The notes beneath the pieces are model-generated. The model made no database searches. It saw only the letters and a list, made by a program, of their open reading frames with translations, and had not been told where the DNA came from. The position numbers and the translations under genes were made by a program. A DNA stretch of 64,000 nt, from assembly GCA_009664345.1 (NCBI GenBank), contig CP043547.1, positions 930,001-994,000 of the forward strand. Reading direction: 5' to 3'. This document shows positions 17,637-26,251 of this stretch, piece by piece (the first letter of the stretch is position 1; every line of letters starts with the position of its first letter). This DNA is from Planctomycetales bacterium 10988. Lineage in GTDB: Bacteria; Planctomycetota; Planctomycetia; Pirellulales; Pb10988.

Positions 17637-17831
17637 CTAGCCACGTTGTTGTTGCCGAAGTTCATTTACTTGCGATGTATAAAACTCGGCTGTCAACTTC
17701 TCACTGTGTGTCTTGCCAAGACCTTCCTTTAAAAATTCGCTAGCCTCGCGACACTCACCTCCGGCAAAGCCTTTGGTCTCGACACGGCTTTGTCCTTGCG
17801 GCGAAACAATAATTTCTATCACTTTCCTCAT
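17637..17831 (-). CDS. DUF2997 family protein
   Basis: The 64-residue protein matches the DUF2997 pattern: IIVSPQGQSRVETKGFAGGE, then CREASEFLKEGLGK. Proteins of this type pair with DUF1257 proteins in cyanobacteria and planctomycetes. Its start overlaps the DUF1257 stop as ATGA, so the two are translationally coupled and probably made in fixed ratio. The function is unknown; the single Cys at the start of the helix is conserved in what I recall of the family. Confidence 0.8.
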   Translation of the reverse strand: MRKVIEIIVSPQGQSRVETKGFAGGECREASEFLKEGLGKTHSEKLTAEFYTSQVNELRQQQRG

Positions 17832-18196
17832 GCGGCACCTCCCATGCTCACGGTCACCTTGATCGATCCATCCGCCAGCAGCTGTTCAGTAGCGAGATGA
17901 CCACGATTTCTCGCCTCCAATTTCGCTTTTTCCACGGCATATCTTTGTAAAAGCCGGTCAAGTTCCTGCGGCTCACCCCACCTGCCATTGAAATGATCGT
18001 ACCGGCACTCTCCACTCGCCAAGTTATGAACAACCGGGTACCGCCACCCTGGCAGTTCCACTCCCAAACCTTCTACTTCACCGCTAAACAACTTGAACTT
18101 CCCTTCGGTAGGGAGCGGCAATCGCAATCGTTCACACGCCGCCCGCAACGCACAAACATCTCGAACCTCTGTTTGAATTTCCACAATGTGTGACAT
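17828..18196 (-). CDS. DUF1257 (Ycf35-like) protein
   Basis: The 122-residue protein starts MSHIVEIQTEVRDVCALRAA, the characteristic opening of DUF1257/Ycf35 proteins. It continues with WRYPVVHNLASGECRYDHFN and ends near TEQLLADGSIKVTVSMGGAA. AAGGAGAAGCG lies just before the ATG at 18196, which rules out the in-frame extension to 18274. It is the first gene of the operon. Ycf35 is a plastid and cyanobacterial protein of unknown role. Together with DUF2997 and the Ycf46-like ATPase it makes a recurring set. Confidence 0.8.
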   Translation of the reverse strand: MSHIVEIQTEVRDVCALRAACERLRLPLPTEGKFKLFSGEVEGLGVELPGWRYPVVHNLASGECRYDHFNGRWGEPQELDRLLQRYAVEKAKLEARNRGHLATEQLLADGSIKVTVSMGGAA

Positions 18197-18248
18197 TCGC
18201 TTCTCCTTTGTTTCATTTGACTTGAATAACAAGCTCACCCATAAACAC

Positions 18249-18330
18249 AAAAAAAGCCTCGACATGATCCCCATTAGAAGATCAAATCAAGGCTTTTCCT
18301 CACTAAAACCGGCCAGCTTAGCTAACCGGT
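18249..18330 (-). promoter_or_regulatory. Leader with two hairpins ahead of the DUF1257 operon
   Basis: The first hairpin pairs AAAAGCCT (18252-18259) with AGGCTTTT (18290-18297), plus an inner five-pair stem, and a run of seven U residues follows it on the minus strand. The second pairs ACCGG (18308-18312) with CCGGT (18326-18330). Lying 50-130 bases upstream of the first start on the operon strand, the first hairpin is either an attenuator or the terminator of a lost upstream gene. Confidence 0.5.
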
Positions 18331-18756
18331 CTCTCTAACTAATATGCCCCTTTTTTGGCCATTGTTTAGCGTGCCAGATCGGTATGGTTGTCCAAAATTG
18401 ATTGGTCTGAACTGATAGCAGGGCTAGGGGAGCTCAAAGGGATCACAGTAATATGTGTGAAAAGTACATCGCACTTGGTGAATGCGTAAGGATATGCCTT
18501 ATAGAAGGGCCAAGACTTCAGCTGAGATTGAGGTTCCGCAGGCTAGGTTGGACTGTTGCAGAAAGGAAAGGGAAGCTCTGAAAAAGAAACTTTCAGCAAC
18601 GAGAGGAAGGGATCTCTTAATACGGAAGGAAAAAAATTTTCCCAATTTCGTCCCAAAGGTATCTCCGAGGGTATCACAAAAGGTATCTCGGAGAAAAACA
18701 AGAAAAAGGTATCACCAGGACATGACGTAAGGCATTGTTATTATTGAAATTAGGAG
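18331..18756. other. Intergenic region upstream of the DUF1257 operon
   Basis: No gene is supported. A run of open plus-strand sequence at 18482-18747 carries short imperfect repeats of AAAGGTATCTC type at 18655-18713; it looks like low-complexity sequence rather than a protein gene. The operon promoter presumably lies here, but no clear -35/-10 pair stands out. Confidence 0.4.
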
Positions 18757-18831
18757 TCGGAGCGATAGGATTTGAACCTACGACCTCTGCGTCCCGAACG
18801 CAGCGCTCTAGCCAAGCTGAGCTACGCTCCG
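18757..18831 (-). tRNA. tRNA-Pro (anticodon CGG)
   Basis: Read on the minus strand, a seven-base-pair acceptor stem CGGAGCG/CGCTCCG closes a full cloverleaf. The D arm contains GCTCAGCTTGGCTAGAGC, the anticodon stem CTGCG/CGCAG has loop TTCGGGA, and the T arm contains GTTCAAATC. The anticodon CGG reads CCG proline codons. The discriminator base is A and CCA is not encoded. Confidence 0.95.
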
Positions 18832-19240
18832 AAGAAACTAACCTAGCAAGATCGGCCTCGGTTTGTCAATTGGACCTTGTTTGCTTTTAGCCTCATTCTT
18901 GAAATTCCATCATAAGAGCTGAAAGTTAGTAGTTCTCAGCGAGCCATTATTCTTTCAGCGTAGGCGATTGTCCCCGTCCGATAGCATCGCAAATCACTCG
19001 CTTTTGCTCCCTTTGGAAGTAAAATGGAGAACGCGAACGGCATGGCAATCTTGGCGTTCAGGAATTTCTCCAACTCGATGGAAAACGTCAGGGTTGTTTG
19101 TTACATTGACAAAGCAAATTCGAAATAGGTTCGGCCTAGATGGTCAACTTTTCGGAATAAGCTACTTTTTTAGCATTCAACAATAATGCCCTCGACTGAA
19201 GGATCGACGTGGGGATCAATATTTAATAAGGGGTACTCCC
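18832..19240. other. Intergenic region with no supported gene
   Basis: About 400 bases lie between the tRNA and the PhoD-like gene. An open plus-strand frame at 18968-19186 has no protein-like character. GGGG is found shortly before the next start as a possible ribosome site. Confidence 0.4.
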
Positions 19241-20917
19241 ATGCGGTCATGGTTTATTACATCCGCTGTTTTCTGCTTTCTCGTCACAAGCTTCTGTTGG
19301 CTAACGACCGTGGGTGAGTTGACTTCGTCTTACGATCTTGTTTCTTCTGAATTTACTCTCACTTTCCAACCTGAGAAACTTCAGAAGAAAACGGAGACAC
19401 AATACAAAAGGATTCATCAGGATTGGTTGAGAATGATCCTGAATGATAAAACAGACAAGGTAGTGAAAGAGATCGATCAATACCTTGAGTCATATCCTAA
19501 AGATGCCGAAACTTACTTCATGTTGACGCTGGCAAACTCCAAGTTGGGGAAGCTTGAAGAAGCTTACAAGGCGATGCAATCTGCGCTTAATGCCGGCCTT
19601 CCGGCAGGGCGATTTTTAAGTGGTCCGCGGAATCTGCTGGAGCCTCTGTTCTCTCTGCCTGAGTTTCTTGAATTTCGAGAAAAGTACCTAAAAACCCCGG
19701 TCCATGGACCGATGCTCGGTTGTATTTCCGGCAGTCGCGTACAAGTCTGGTTGCGGACGGTTGATGAAGCCGATGTTGTCGTCTGGGCGAGTGAATCGGA
19801 AGATTTAAAAGACCCGATTATTTCAACGTTGGGAAGATCGCTTCCTGAAGCGGATTATACAACCGTGATCCCTTTAACAGGCTTGAAACCTGGAAAGACT
19901 TATTACTATGGAGTCCTCATCAATCCAGAGCCGGAAGAAAAGCCTAAAAAAATTCATCAATTTAAAACACTTCACGATGAAGGAACTTCTCTAAAATTTC
20001 GTCTCGCTTTCGGCGGCGGTGCCGGCTATGTTCCTGAACACGAACGAATGTGGAAAACCATTCAAGCAGAAAAGCCGGACTGTTTACTGCTGCTGGGTGA
20101 TAATGTTTATATTGATGATCCTGAAAGTCCCCAGATGCAAAACTATTGCTATTATCGTCGTCAGTCTCGGTCGGAATTTCGCGACTTGGTTGAAGATGTT
20201 CCCGTATTTTCTATTTGGGATGATCATGACTTTGGGACGAACGATTGCTCTGGCGGACCAAAGGTTGATGACCCTCCTTGGAAGCTCGACGTTTGGCAAG
20301 TCTTTTGTAAAAATTGGACCAACCCAGCGTATGGACAAGGAACGGAACAACCCGGCTGTTACTATCAATTCTATTTAGGAGATGTTCATTTTATCATGCT
20401 TGATGGGCGATATTATCGGAATCACAACAAGAAAGATTCTGCGAAGTCAACGATGTTAGGTCCTGACCAAAAGGCATGGTTGAAAGAGGTAATGTCGCAA
20501 TCAGAAGGAACCATTAAAGTCTTGGTATCCCCTGTTCCTTGGGTATTTGAAGCGAAAGGTGATAGTCCTGACACTTGGAACGGTTTTAAAGAAGAGCGGA
20601 AGGAAATTTTCTCTTGGATAAAAGAGATGAATTTGTCAGGTGTCGTTCTACTTTCAGCGGATCGGCATCGTTCCGATTTATGGAAAATAGATCAGAATGA
20701 GAGCTACCCTCTTTATGAAATGAATAGTTCTCGCTTGACGAATCAGCATGTTCATCCAGAGATGAAACAAGCGGTTTTCTCCTACAATAAAAAACAATCT
20801 TTTGGCACCATTGATTTTGATACAAAAGGCGAAAATCCTTCAATCCATTATCGTATCGTCTCGATCGATGGAGAAGAAGTCTTTCAACAAAAGATCTTGC
20901 TTGAAGATTTACAATAG
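19241..20917 (+). CDS. PhoD-like metallophosphatase with N-terminal TPR-like segment
   Basis: The 558-residue protein has a signal peptide (SWFITSAVFCFLVTSFCWL) and a helical TPR-like region (KDAETYFMLTLANSKLGKLE near residue 90). A fibronectin-like PhoD N-domain follows (VQVWLRTVDEADVVVWASES, then GLKPGKTYYYGVL). The catalytic domain comes after that: LLLGDNVYIDD near 285 and SIWDDHDFGTNDC near 326 are the metal-binding motifs of PhoD phosphatases, followed by DRHRSDLW near 473. The family releases phosphate from phosphodiesters or monoesters outside the cell, using Fe/Ca. The TPR front is an addition to the usual architecture. A sulfatase gene follows 50 bases downstream on the same strand, so the two hydrolases may be coexpressed. 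Confidence 0.85.
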   Translation: MRSWFITSAVFCFLVTSFCWLTTVGELTSSYDLVSSEFTLTFQPEKLQKKTETQYKRIHQDWLRMILNDKTDKVVKEIDQYLESYPKDAETYFMLTLANSKLGKLEEAYKAMQSALNAGLPAGRFLSGPRNLLEPLFSLPEFLEFREKYLKTPVHGPMLGCISGSRVQVWLRTVDEADVVVWASESEDLKDPIISTLGRSLPEADYTTVIPLTGLKPGKTYYYGVLINPEPEEKPKKIHQFKTLHDEGTSLKFRLAFGGGAGYVPEHERMWKTIQAEKPDCLLLLGDNVYIDDPESPQMQNYCYYRRQSRSEFRDLVEDVPVFSIWDDHDFGTNDCSGGPKVDDPPWKLDVWQVFCKNWTNPAYGQGTEQPGCYYQFYLGDVHFIMLDGRYYRNHNKKDSAKSTMLGPDQKAWLKEVMSQSEGTIKVLVSPVPWVFEAKGDSPDTWNGFKEERKEIFSWIKEMNLSGVVLLSADRHRSDLWKIDQNESYPLYEMNSSRLTNQHVHPEMKQAVFSYNKKQSFGTIDFDTKGENPSIHYRIVSIDGEEVFQQKILLEDLQ

Positions 20918-20967
20918 AATTCAATCTCTGTCAAAAGTTAAGAAACAACTCTATCAGAAAGTCGAAT

Positions 20968-22419
20968 ATGAATAGGAAACAAGTAATCTTTAAAGTTATC
21001 CTTCTTGGATTATCAACACTCTTTATTTCTCAAGGGGTTTTAGCCGAAGATCGACCTAATTTTGTGGTCATCCTTTGTGATGATTTAGGTTATGGTGATT
21101 TGGAATGTTATGGCCATCCACACATTCAAACGCCGCATTTAAATCAATTGGCTGCCGAGGGAATTCGCTTTACCAACTTTTATTCCGCTGCCCCGGTGTG
21201 CTCTCCATCAAGAGTCGGATTGTTAACAGGACGTTCTCCTAACAAAGCAGGTGTCTTTGACTGGATACCGGAATCTACTCGGTCGCAAGCTCAAAATCGT
21301 CACCTTGTTCATATGAGGGCGGAGGAAGTTACGATTCCTCAATTGTTAAAACAAGCTGGCTATGCGACTTGCATGGCTGGGAAATGGCATTGCAACAGTG
21401 AGTTTAATTCTGTGAAACAGCCTCAGCCAAACGATTTTGGTTTTGATCACTGGCTAGGAACGCAAAACAACGCATCGCCCTCTCATGAAAATCCAGAAAA
21501 TTTTGTTCGAAACGGAAAACCGATTGGAAAGCAAGAAGGATATAGTTGTCAGATTGCGGTTGATGAAGCGATTCATTGGTTAAAGAATCAAAAGTCTTCG
21601 GATCAACCTTTCTTCCTCTATTTACCTTTTCATGAGCCGCATGAGCCGGTCGCTTCTCCACCCGAGCTTGTAAAAAAATATGACTCAGTCGCTCGCAATG
21701 CCGATGAAGCTCAATACTTTGCAAATGTGACCAATGTTGATTTAGCCGTTGGAAGGTTTATCGAGGCTTTAGAAACGTTAGAAATTCGTGACAATACACT
21801 TGTCATTTTCACTTCAGATAACGGGCCGGAAACTTTAGATCGCTATCCCAAAGCGAATCGATCGTATGGACAGCCAGGTCCATTGCGAGGAATGAAGCTG
21901 CATACTCATGACGCTGGTTTTCGAGTGGCGGGGGTAATGAATTGGCCCGGCAAGATTAAACCAGGACAAGTATCCGCGACTCCGGTTTCTTCACTCGATT
22001 TCTTGCCGACTTTCTGTCAATTGGCCAAAACCGACCTGCCTGAAGATATTGCTTTTGATGGAACGATTTTCTTACCTGCGCTCAAGGGAAAGCCTGTTAA
22101 TCGAGAAAAGCCACTTGTTTGGGCTTACTATGCTGGAATCAATAAAGCTCGCGTTGCGATGCGGGATGGAAAGTGGAAGGTTCTTGCCCAGCTTGAAGGA
22201 TTGCAGGATAAACTTTTCCGAAACTTAACACCTGAAATTCTACCACAAATTAAACAAGCCAAACTAACAAACTTTGAAATTTATGACCTGTCTAAAGATA
22301 TCCATGAAGAGAATAATTTGGCGGAAACCGATCCTCAACTCTTAGAACAATATAGCCAAAAGTTGAATGAAGAATATCAAGCACTTTTGGAAGATTCTTA
22401 CATTTGGAAAGCGGAGTAA
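20968..22419 (+). CDS. Secreted sulfatase (arylsulfatase family S1)
   Basis: The 483-residue protein has a signal peptide (MNRKQVIFKVILLGLSTLFI) ending before AEDRPNF. The metal-binding CDDLGYGDLECYG follows, and C78-S-P-S-R is the sulfatase consensus whose Cys is converted to formylglycine. Further family marks are GKWHCN and TSDNGPE. The C-terminal TDPQLLEQYSQKLNEEYQAL is the usual helical tail. The length is typical. It lies 50 bases after the PhoD-like gene and may share its transcript. No maturase gene (FGE or anSME) is seen in this window. The substrate is not predictable. Confidence 0.9.
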   Translation: MNRKQVIFKVILLGLSTLFISQGVLAEDRPNFVVILCDDLGYGDLECYGHPHIQTPHLNQLAAEGIRFTNFYSAAPVCSPSRVGLLTGRSPNKAGVFDWIPESTRSQAQNRHLVHMRAEEVTIPQLLKQAGYATCMAGKWHCNSEFNSVKQPQPNDFGFDHWLGTQNNASPSHENPENFVRNGKPIGKQEGYSCQIAVDEAIHWLKNQKSSDQPFFLYLPFHEPHEPVASPPELVKKYDSVARNADEAQYFANVTNVDLAVGRFIEALETLEIRDNTLVIFTSDNGPETLDRYPKANRSYGQPGPLRGMKLHTHDAGFRVAGVMNWPGKIKPGQVSATPVSSLDFLPTFCQLAKTDLPEDIAFDGTIFLPALKGKPVNREKPLVWAYYAGINKARVAMRDGKWKVLAQLEGLQDKLFRNLTPEILPQIKQAKLTNFEIYDLSKDIHEENNLAETDPQLLEQYSQKLNEEYQALLEDSYIWKAE

Positions 22420-22462
22420 AGTTTAAACTTCGTCTGTTAAATTTTATATTTACCAATCAAGG

Positions 22463-23677
22463 TTAAGTATTTCGGAGAGTTTGAAATGCTTGATCGAATT
22501 GTGAAATAAGGGAGCCGATCGACTCAATCCCAACAGAAATTCGAACCAAACCTTGATGAATGCCTCTCTCAAGACGCTCAGCTTCGGTAAGCCCCCGATG
22601 ACTTGTCGAAGCTGGGTGTGAAAGTGTAGTACAAACATCCCCTAAAGAAGGGCTAAACGGGATACTTGGGAGGGCCTTGATCAATGCTTCAACATTTTCT
22701 CGACCACCTTTCAGCTCAAAGCTAAGCATGGAACCGTAAGGTGCCACCTTCGTGTTGGAAAGCTTAGAAATATTTTGAAATATTTTTTTACCTACTTCTC
22801 GATCGGATTTCCCTTCCAGGCCTGGGTAGAAAAGTTTTTCAATAATATCTTCCTGTTGAGACAACCAATGGGCTAATTGAGCGGCGTTTTGAAAACTTCG
22901 CTCCGCTCTCAAAGCGTAGGTTGTCAAGCCCCGGCTTGCTAACCAACAATCGTGTGGACTTGTTGCCCACCCCCAACGTGTCAACACTTGTTGGATTCGA
23001 TCCTGATTGGAAGATGTTCCGAGTATCGCTCCTAACAGTACATCGCTATGCCCGTTTAAAAGTTTGGTTAAACTTTCCATTACCCAGTCCGCCCCTAAGG
23101 CAAGAGGTCTACATAACGCCGGCCCAGCAAACGTATTATCAATAAATAATTTAGCCCCTTGCTGATGTGCCCAAGTTGCTAATTCTGAAACTGGAGACAC
23201 CTTCAATAATGGGTTCGTTATCGTCTCTGTAAAGACAAGTTTTGTTTTATCCGGTAGTTTTAAATCTCCTAGATTCGCTTGATGAAGGTCAAGCCAATGG
23301 ACCTCGATTCCATAACGAGGAAGCTCCTGTAAAAACAATTCATGACTTCGCCCATAAAGAGTTTTGTGAACAGCGATGCGGTCTCCGACTGTTAGTTGTG
23401 CAATACAGATACTTGCAATGGCCGCCATGCCCGAACTACATACTACCCCAAACTCCGCACCGTGCATTAAACGGAGCTTTTCAGCTAAAGCTTGTGCGTT
23501 TGGGTGAGCATCCCGAGAATAGATAAACCCGTTTTCTTTTTTATTTGCCAGGGAATTGACCTGCGCTAAACTTTCGCAGCGATAAACCGCTGACTGTTGT
23601 AAAGGAGCCACAAGCGGGGAAGTTTCTGAGGGTGGTGGCTGATCAGGTTTAGGACAAAGATCATCCAAGGGGTCCAT
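22463..23677 (-). CDS. Cys/Met metabolism PLP-dependent enzyme (cystathionine gamma-synthase/lyase type)
   Basis: The 404-residue protein has family features in order: YSRDAHPNAQALAEKLRLMH near the N-terminus, CSSGMAAIASI around the cofactor phosphate site, FIDNTFAGPALCRPLALGAD with the conserved Asp, and the PLP Lys in ESLTKLLNGHSDVLLGAI. The C-terminus contains SLGDVCTTLSHPASTSHRGL, the usual substrate-carboxylate region. The fold-type I trans-sulfuration enzymes include cystathionine gamma-synthase, beta-lyase, gamma-lyase and O-acetylhomoserine sulfhydrylase, and sequence alone does not decide between them. It is convergent with the sulfatase gene and shares the minus strand with miaE. 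Confidence 0.85.
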   Translation of the reverse strand: MDPLDDLCPKPDQPPPSETSPLVAPLQQSAVYRCESLAQVNSLANKKENGFIYSRDAHPNAQALAEKLRLMHGAEFGVVCSSGMAAIASICIAQLTVGDRIAVHKTLYGRSHELFLQELPRYGIEVHWLDLHQANLGDLKLPDKTKLVFTETITNPLLKVSPVSELATWAHQQGAKLFIDNTFAGPALCRPLALGADWVMESLTKLLNGHSDVLLGAILGTSSNQDRIQQVLTRWGWATSPHDCWLASRGLTTYALRAERSFQNAAQLAHWLSQQEDIIEKLFYPGLEGKSDREVGKKIFQNISKLSNTKVAPYGSMLSFELKGGRENVEALIKALPSIPFSPSLGDVCTTLSHPASTSHRGLTEAERLERGIHQGLVRISVGIESIGSLISQFDQAFQTLRNT

Positions 23678-23757
23678 AACATTCTCTTCAATGAAGTTGT
23701 GAGTGACGCTTAACTTTTAACTGTCAGACATTCAGTTGATACCTTTTCACTTAGATA

Positions 23758-24345
23758 TTACGAATGAATTCGTGGAAAAGGGTCGCCAAGGGCAATAATT
23801 TCAGCTTCTTTGCGGGCTAACGTTCGAAGTCGAGGAGCGACTTCCTCCTTTCGATCGGCCTGGGCGGCGAAACCTTGAGCAAAGCGCAAATAGATGCCAT
23901 AATGCCGCATCTCCGAATCGTATAAACTTCCATAAAATTGTGCGAGTTCCGGATCGCGAAGGTGGTCGCGTAGAACTCCAAACCGCTCGCAAGATCGGGC
24001 CTCGATCAAAGCAGCGATCAGACAGCGATCAAGAATTTTTTCCGGTTCTTCTTTTCGAACCAATTCCGACAACCGTCTACCATAACTACTTGGTTGCTGT
24101 TTACGAAAAGTGATCCCACGTGACTTGATAAGGTCCAACACTAAACTGAAATGTTCTAGCTCTTCAGTAACGATTTCACATAAAGGTTGAACAAAGTCGA
24201 CAGATTCGACATAAGAAAAAATTAAATTCATCGCCGTACCGGCTGCTTTTTTCTCGCAGTGTGCATGATCAATTAAAACCTCGTCGATGCCGGCTTCGAC
24301 GGTTCCTACCCATGCTAAGGATGTATCAGACTGTAATTGTAACAT
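23758..24345 (-). CDS. miaE: tRNA-(ms2io6A)-hydroxylase MiaE
   Basis: The 195-residue protein is an all-helical diiron protein. Iron ligands of the expected type are in DEVLIDHAHCEKKAAGTAMN, EIVTEELEHFSLVLD, EARSCERFGVL and DSEMRHYGIYLRFA. The spacing and the phrase HAHCEKKAAG are characteristic of MiaE, which hydroxylates the isopentenyl group of modified A37 in tRNAs. The length matches the family. The gene lies 80 bases upstream of the PLP enzyme on the same strand, and an operon is possible but not needed. Confidence 0.9.
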   Translation of the reverse strand: MLQLQSDTSLAWVGTVEAGIDEVLIDHAHCEKKAAGTAMNLIFSYVESVDFVQPLCEIVTEELEHFSLVLDLIKSRGITFRKQQPSSYGRRLSELVRKEEPEKILDRCLIAALIEARSCERFGVLRDHLRDPELAQFYGSLYDSEMRHYGIYLRFAQGFAAQADRKEEVAPRLRTLARKEAEIIALGDPFPRIHS

Positions 24346-24441
24346 TATTATATAGTTTAAATCTTAGAAGCTTTAAAAGACTTTTTATCATCCACAAAGA
24401 AGCAAATTGAAAAATCGACATTCGCCAATTTTTAAAGAGGC

Positions 24442-26043
24442 ATGCTCTTTATGAAGTTCTCACTGTTAAGAAGTTCACGAAAGTTAACTTGGTTCTATCT
24501 TGGAATGGAATGGAGTTTACTGTTCGGAGTTTTCGCCCTGTTTGGCAGTTGGATGGTCCCCGAGGTGAATGAACCTCACTATTTAATGAAAGCCAAACAT
24601 TATTGGCATCCTGAATATTTAAAGAACGACTTCTTTTTGCAAAGCTCCGCGACTCATACAGTATTTTACTGGGCGTATGGCTGGTTGACTACCATCTTAA
24701 CTTTACCGGCTGCCGCCTGGATCGGAAGAATTTCTATCTGGGCTTTATTGAGCCTTGGCTGGCTGAAGTTTATCCGAACATTCACGCCACGCCCAGGTCT
24801 TCCCCTATTAACATGTATTCTTTTCTTGGGAGGGATCGAACATCTGCAGCTTGCAGGGGAATGGTTGATGGGAGGGGTTGAAGCAAAGTGTTATGCTTAT
24901 TGTTTTGTACTCTTCGCATTATCTTCGATCAGCCGAAGGAGATGGGTTTCCGCCTGGCCTCTACTTGGTTTGGCCTCTGCTTTTCACGTTCTCGTTGGGG
25001 GATGGGCAACACTGAGTGCGATCATTAGTTGGATTTTTTGTGATCGCCGTTGTTCCTCTTTTATAAGAATGTTCCCATGGCTGATTGTGGGGGGCATCAT
25101 CGCGTTGTTTGGTCTTTTTCCAGCTTTACAAACAATGCAGAGTGAGAACCTACAGGAAGTAGCCGATGCAAATTATATTTATGTCTTCCGTAGATTGTCA
25201 CATCATCTTTACTGGCCAAGCTTTCCACAAATTTTTCACTACCGGCATTGGACCGCTTGGATTCTCTGGGCATTGCTCTTCTCTTTTACTCTTTTTTCCA
25301 AACAAAAACGAAGGGCGTACTCGATCCGTATTCGCCGCATTCAATGGATGGTTCTCACCTCGCTCGGGTTCTCCTGCGTAGGAGTCCTAATTCCTTATCT
25401 GCTTCCTGCCGATAGTTTCTGGGTTTCGGGGCTATTGAAATATTATTGGTTCCGATTAAGTGACATTTTTCTTCCTTTAGGCTTATCTATCGGATGTTTA
25501 TCTATCTTACTCATGCGAAATCAAAGTGTCAGCTATTGGAAACCAATCTTCTTAACAATCCTTTGGATTCTCGCCTTTGGTTGTTTAGGAGACAGAATTT
25601 TTCAGCGAATACAACAAGAAGTTCCGAGGGCATATCGTGGAAGTGAGCAGGCCGCTTTCGAAGATTGGAAAGAGGCTTGTGCCTGGATTAAAATCAATAC
25701 TCCTGAAGATGCCGTCTTTTTAACGCCGCGAATGAATGCAACTTTTAAATGGTATGCTCAACGAGCGGAAGTAGTCAACATGAAGGATGTGCCACAAGAT
25801 GCGACAAGTGTCAATGAATGGTGGGACAGGATCCGGACAATTCATTATGAAAAGCACTATAAGGTTTGGCTTCCGTCGCTCTCATATCGACATGAAGAAC
25901 AATTAAAATGGCTAGCTGACAAATATAATGCAGACCTATTAATCACAGAAAATAGATTTCCAAAAAAACTTCCTATCCTTTATCAAAATCAATCTTTCAT
26001 TGTTTATGAAGTGCCTCGGGGCAAGTACTTCTTTCCAAAGTAA
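24442..26043 (+). CDS. Polytopic membrane protein, DUF6798-like
   Basis: The 533-residue protein has at least ten hydrophobic helices, with early GMEWSLLFGVFALFGSW and VNEPHYLMKAKHYWHPEYLK. After the last helix a soluble C-terminal part of about 130 residues holds AWIKINTPEDAVFLTPR and WYAQRAEVVNMKDVPQDA. These are marks I associate with the DUF6798 group, distant relatives of membrane glycosyltransferases (GT-C-like; the early Glu-Pro-His loop fits). The substrate is unknown. A second start at 24451 is possible. A terminator hairpin follows. Confidence 0.65.
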   Translation: MLFMKFSLLRSSRKLTWFYLGMEWSLLFGVFALFGSWMVPEVNEPHYLMKAKHYWHPEYLKNDFFLQSSATHTVFYWAYGWLTTILTLPAAAWIGRISIWALLSLGWLKFIRTFTPRPGLPLLTCILFLGGIEHLQLAGEWLMGGVEAKCYAYCFVLFALSSISRRRWVSAWPLLGLASAFHVLVGGWATLSAIISWIFCDRRCSSFIRMFPWLIVGGIIALFGLFPALQTMQSENLQEVADANYIYVFRRLSHHLYWPSFPQIFHYRHWTAWILWALLFSFTLFSKQKRRAYSIRIRRIQWMVLTSLGFSCVGVLIPYLLPADSFWVSGLLKYYWFRLSDIFLPLGLSIGCLSILLMRNQSVSYWKPIFLTILWILAFGCLGDRIFQRIQQEVPRAYRGSEQAAFEDWKEACAWIKINTPEDAVFLTPRMNATFKWYAQRAEVVNMKDVPQDATSVNEWWDRIRTIHYEKHYKVWLPSLSYRHEEQLKWLADKYNADLLITENRFPKKLPILYQNQSFIVYEVPRGKYFFPK

Positions 26044-26058
26044 ATTCATCGAACAAAA

Positions 26059-26086
26059 AAAAGCTGGCCGTGGTAGACCAGCTTTC
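26059..26086 (+). terminator. Terminator hairpin after the DUF6798-like gene
   Basis: AAAGCTGG (26060-26067) pairs with CCAGCTTT (26078-26085) around a ten-base loop, 16 bases after the stop. It is preceded by a run of A and followed by a modest T-rich stretch, so it may act in both directions. Confidence 0.65.
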
Positions 26087-26143
26087 TTGATCGTCGACAA
26101 AATAACTCCTCCCCGGTGGCGGAGTGGAAGGTGTGAAAGCGTA

Positions 26144-26198
26144 TGGCCTGTCTTTACAGTTTGTTTAAGAGAAATAAACAACACAAACCAAGAGGCCA
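26144..26198. repeat. Nested inverted repeat at the edge of a gene scar
   Basis: TGGCCT (26144-26149) pairs with AGGCCA (26193-26198), and inside it TTGTTTA (26161-26167) pairs with TAAACAA (26175-26181). It lies between a terminator and a gene fragment. It could be an RNA hairpin or a recombination scar. Confidence 0.4.
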
Positions 26199-26251
26199 GG
26201 CTATTAACACAATTATCAAATTTTCCACTGATCAACGCAAGCATTTGCTGA

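Noticed and set aside
18482-18747. Short repeat-rich plus-strand frame upstream of the tRNA
   Set aside because: Low-complexity lysine/serine composition from AAAGGTATC repeats; no ribosome site or family.
22420-22431. AGTTTAAACT palindrome between convergent genes as a terminator
   Set aside because: AT-only stem too weak and no U run follows on either strand.
26110-26150. Possible tRNA-Ser 5' half (GGTGGCGGAGTGG)
   Set aside because: Only the D-arm-like start is present; no anticodon or T arm with matching acceptor stem follows.
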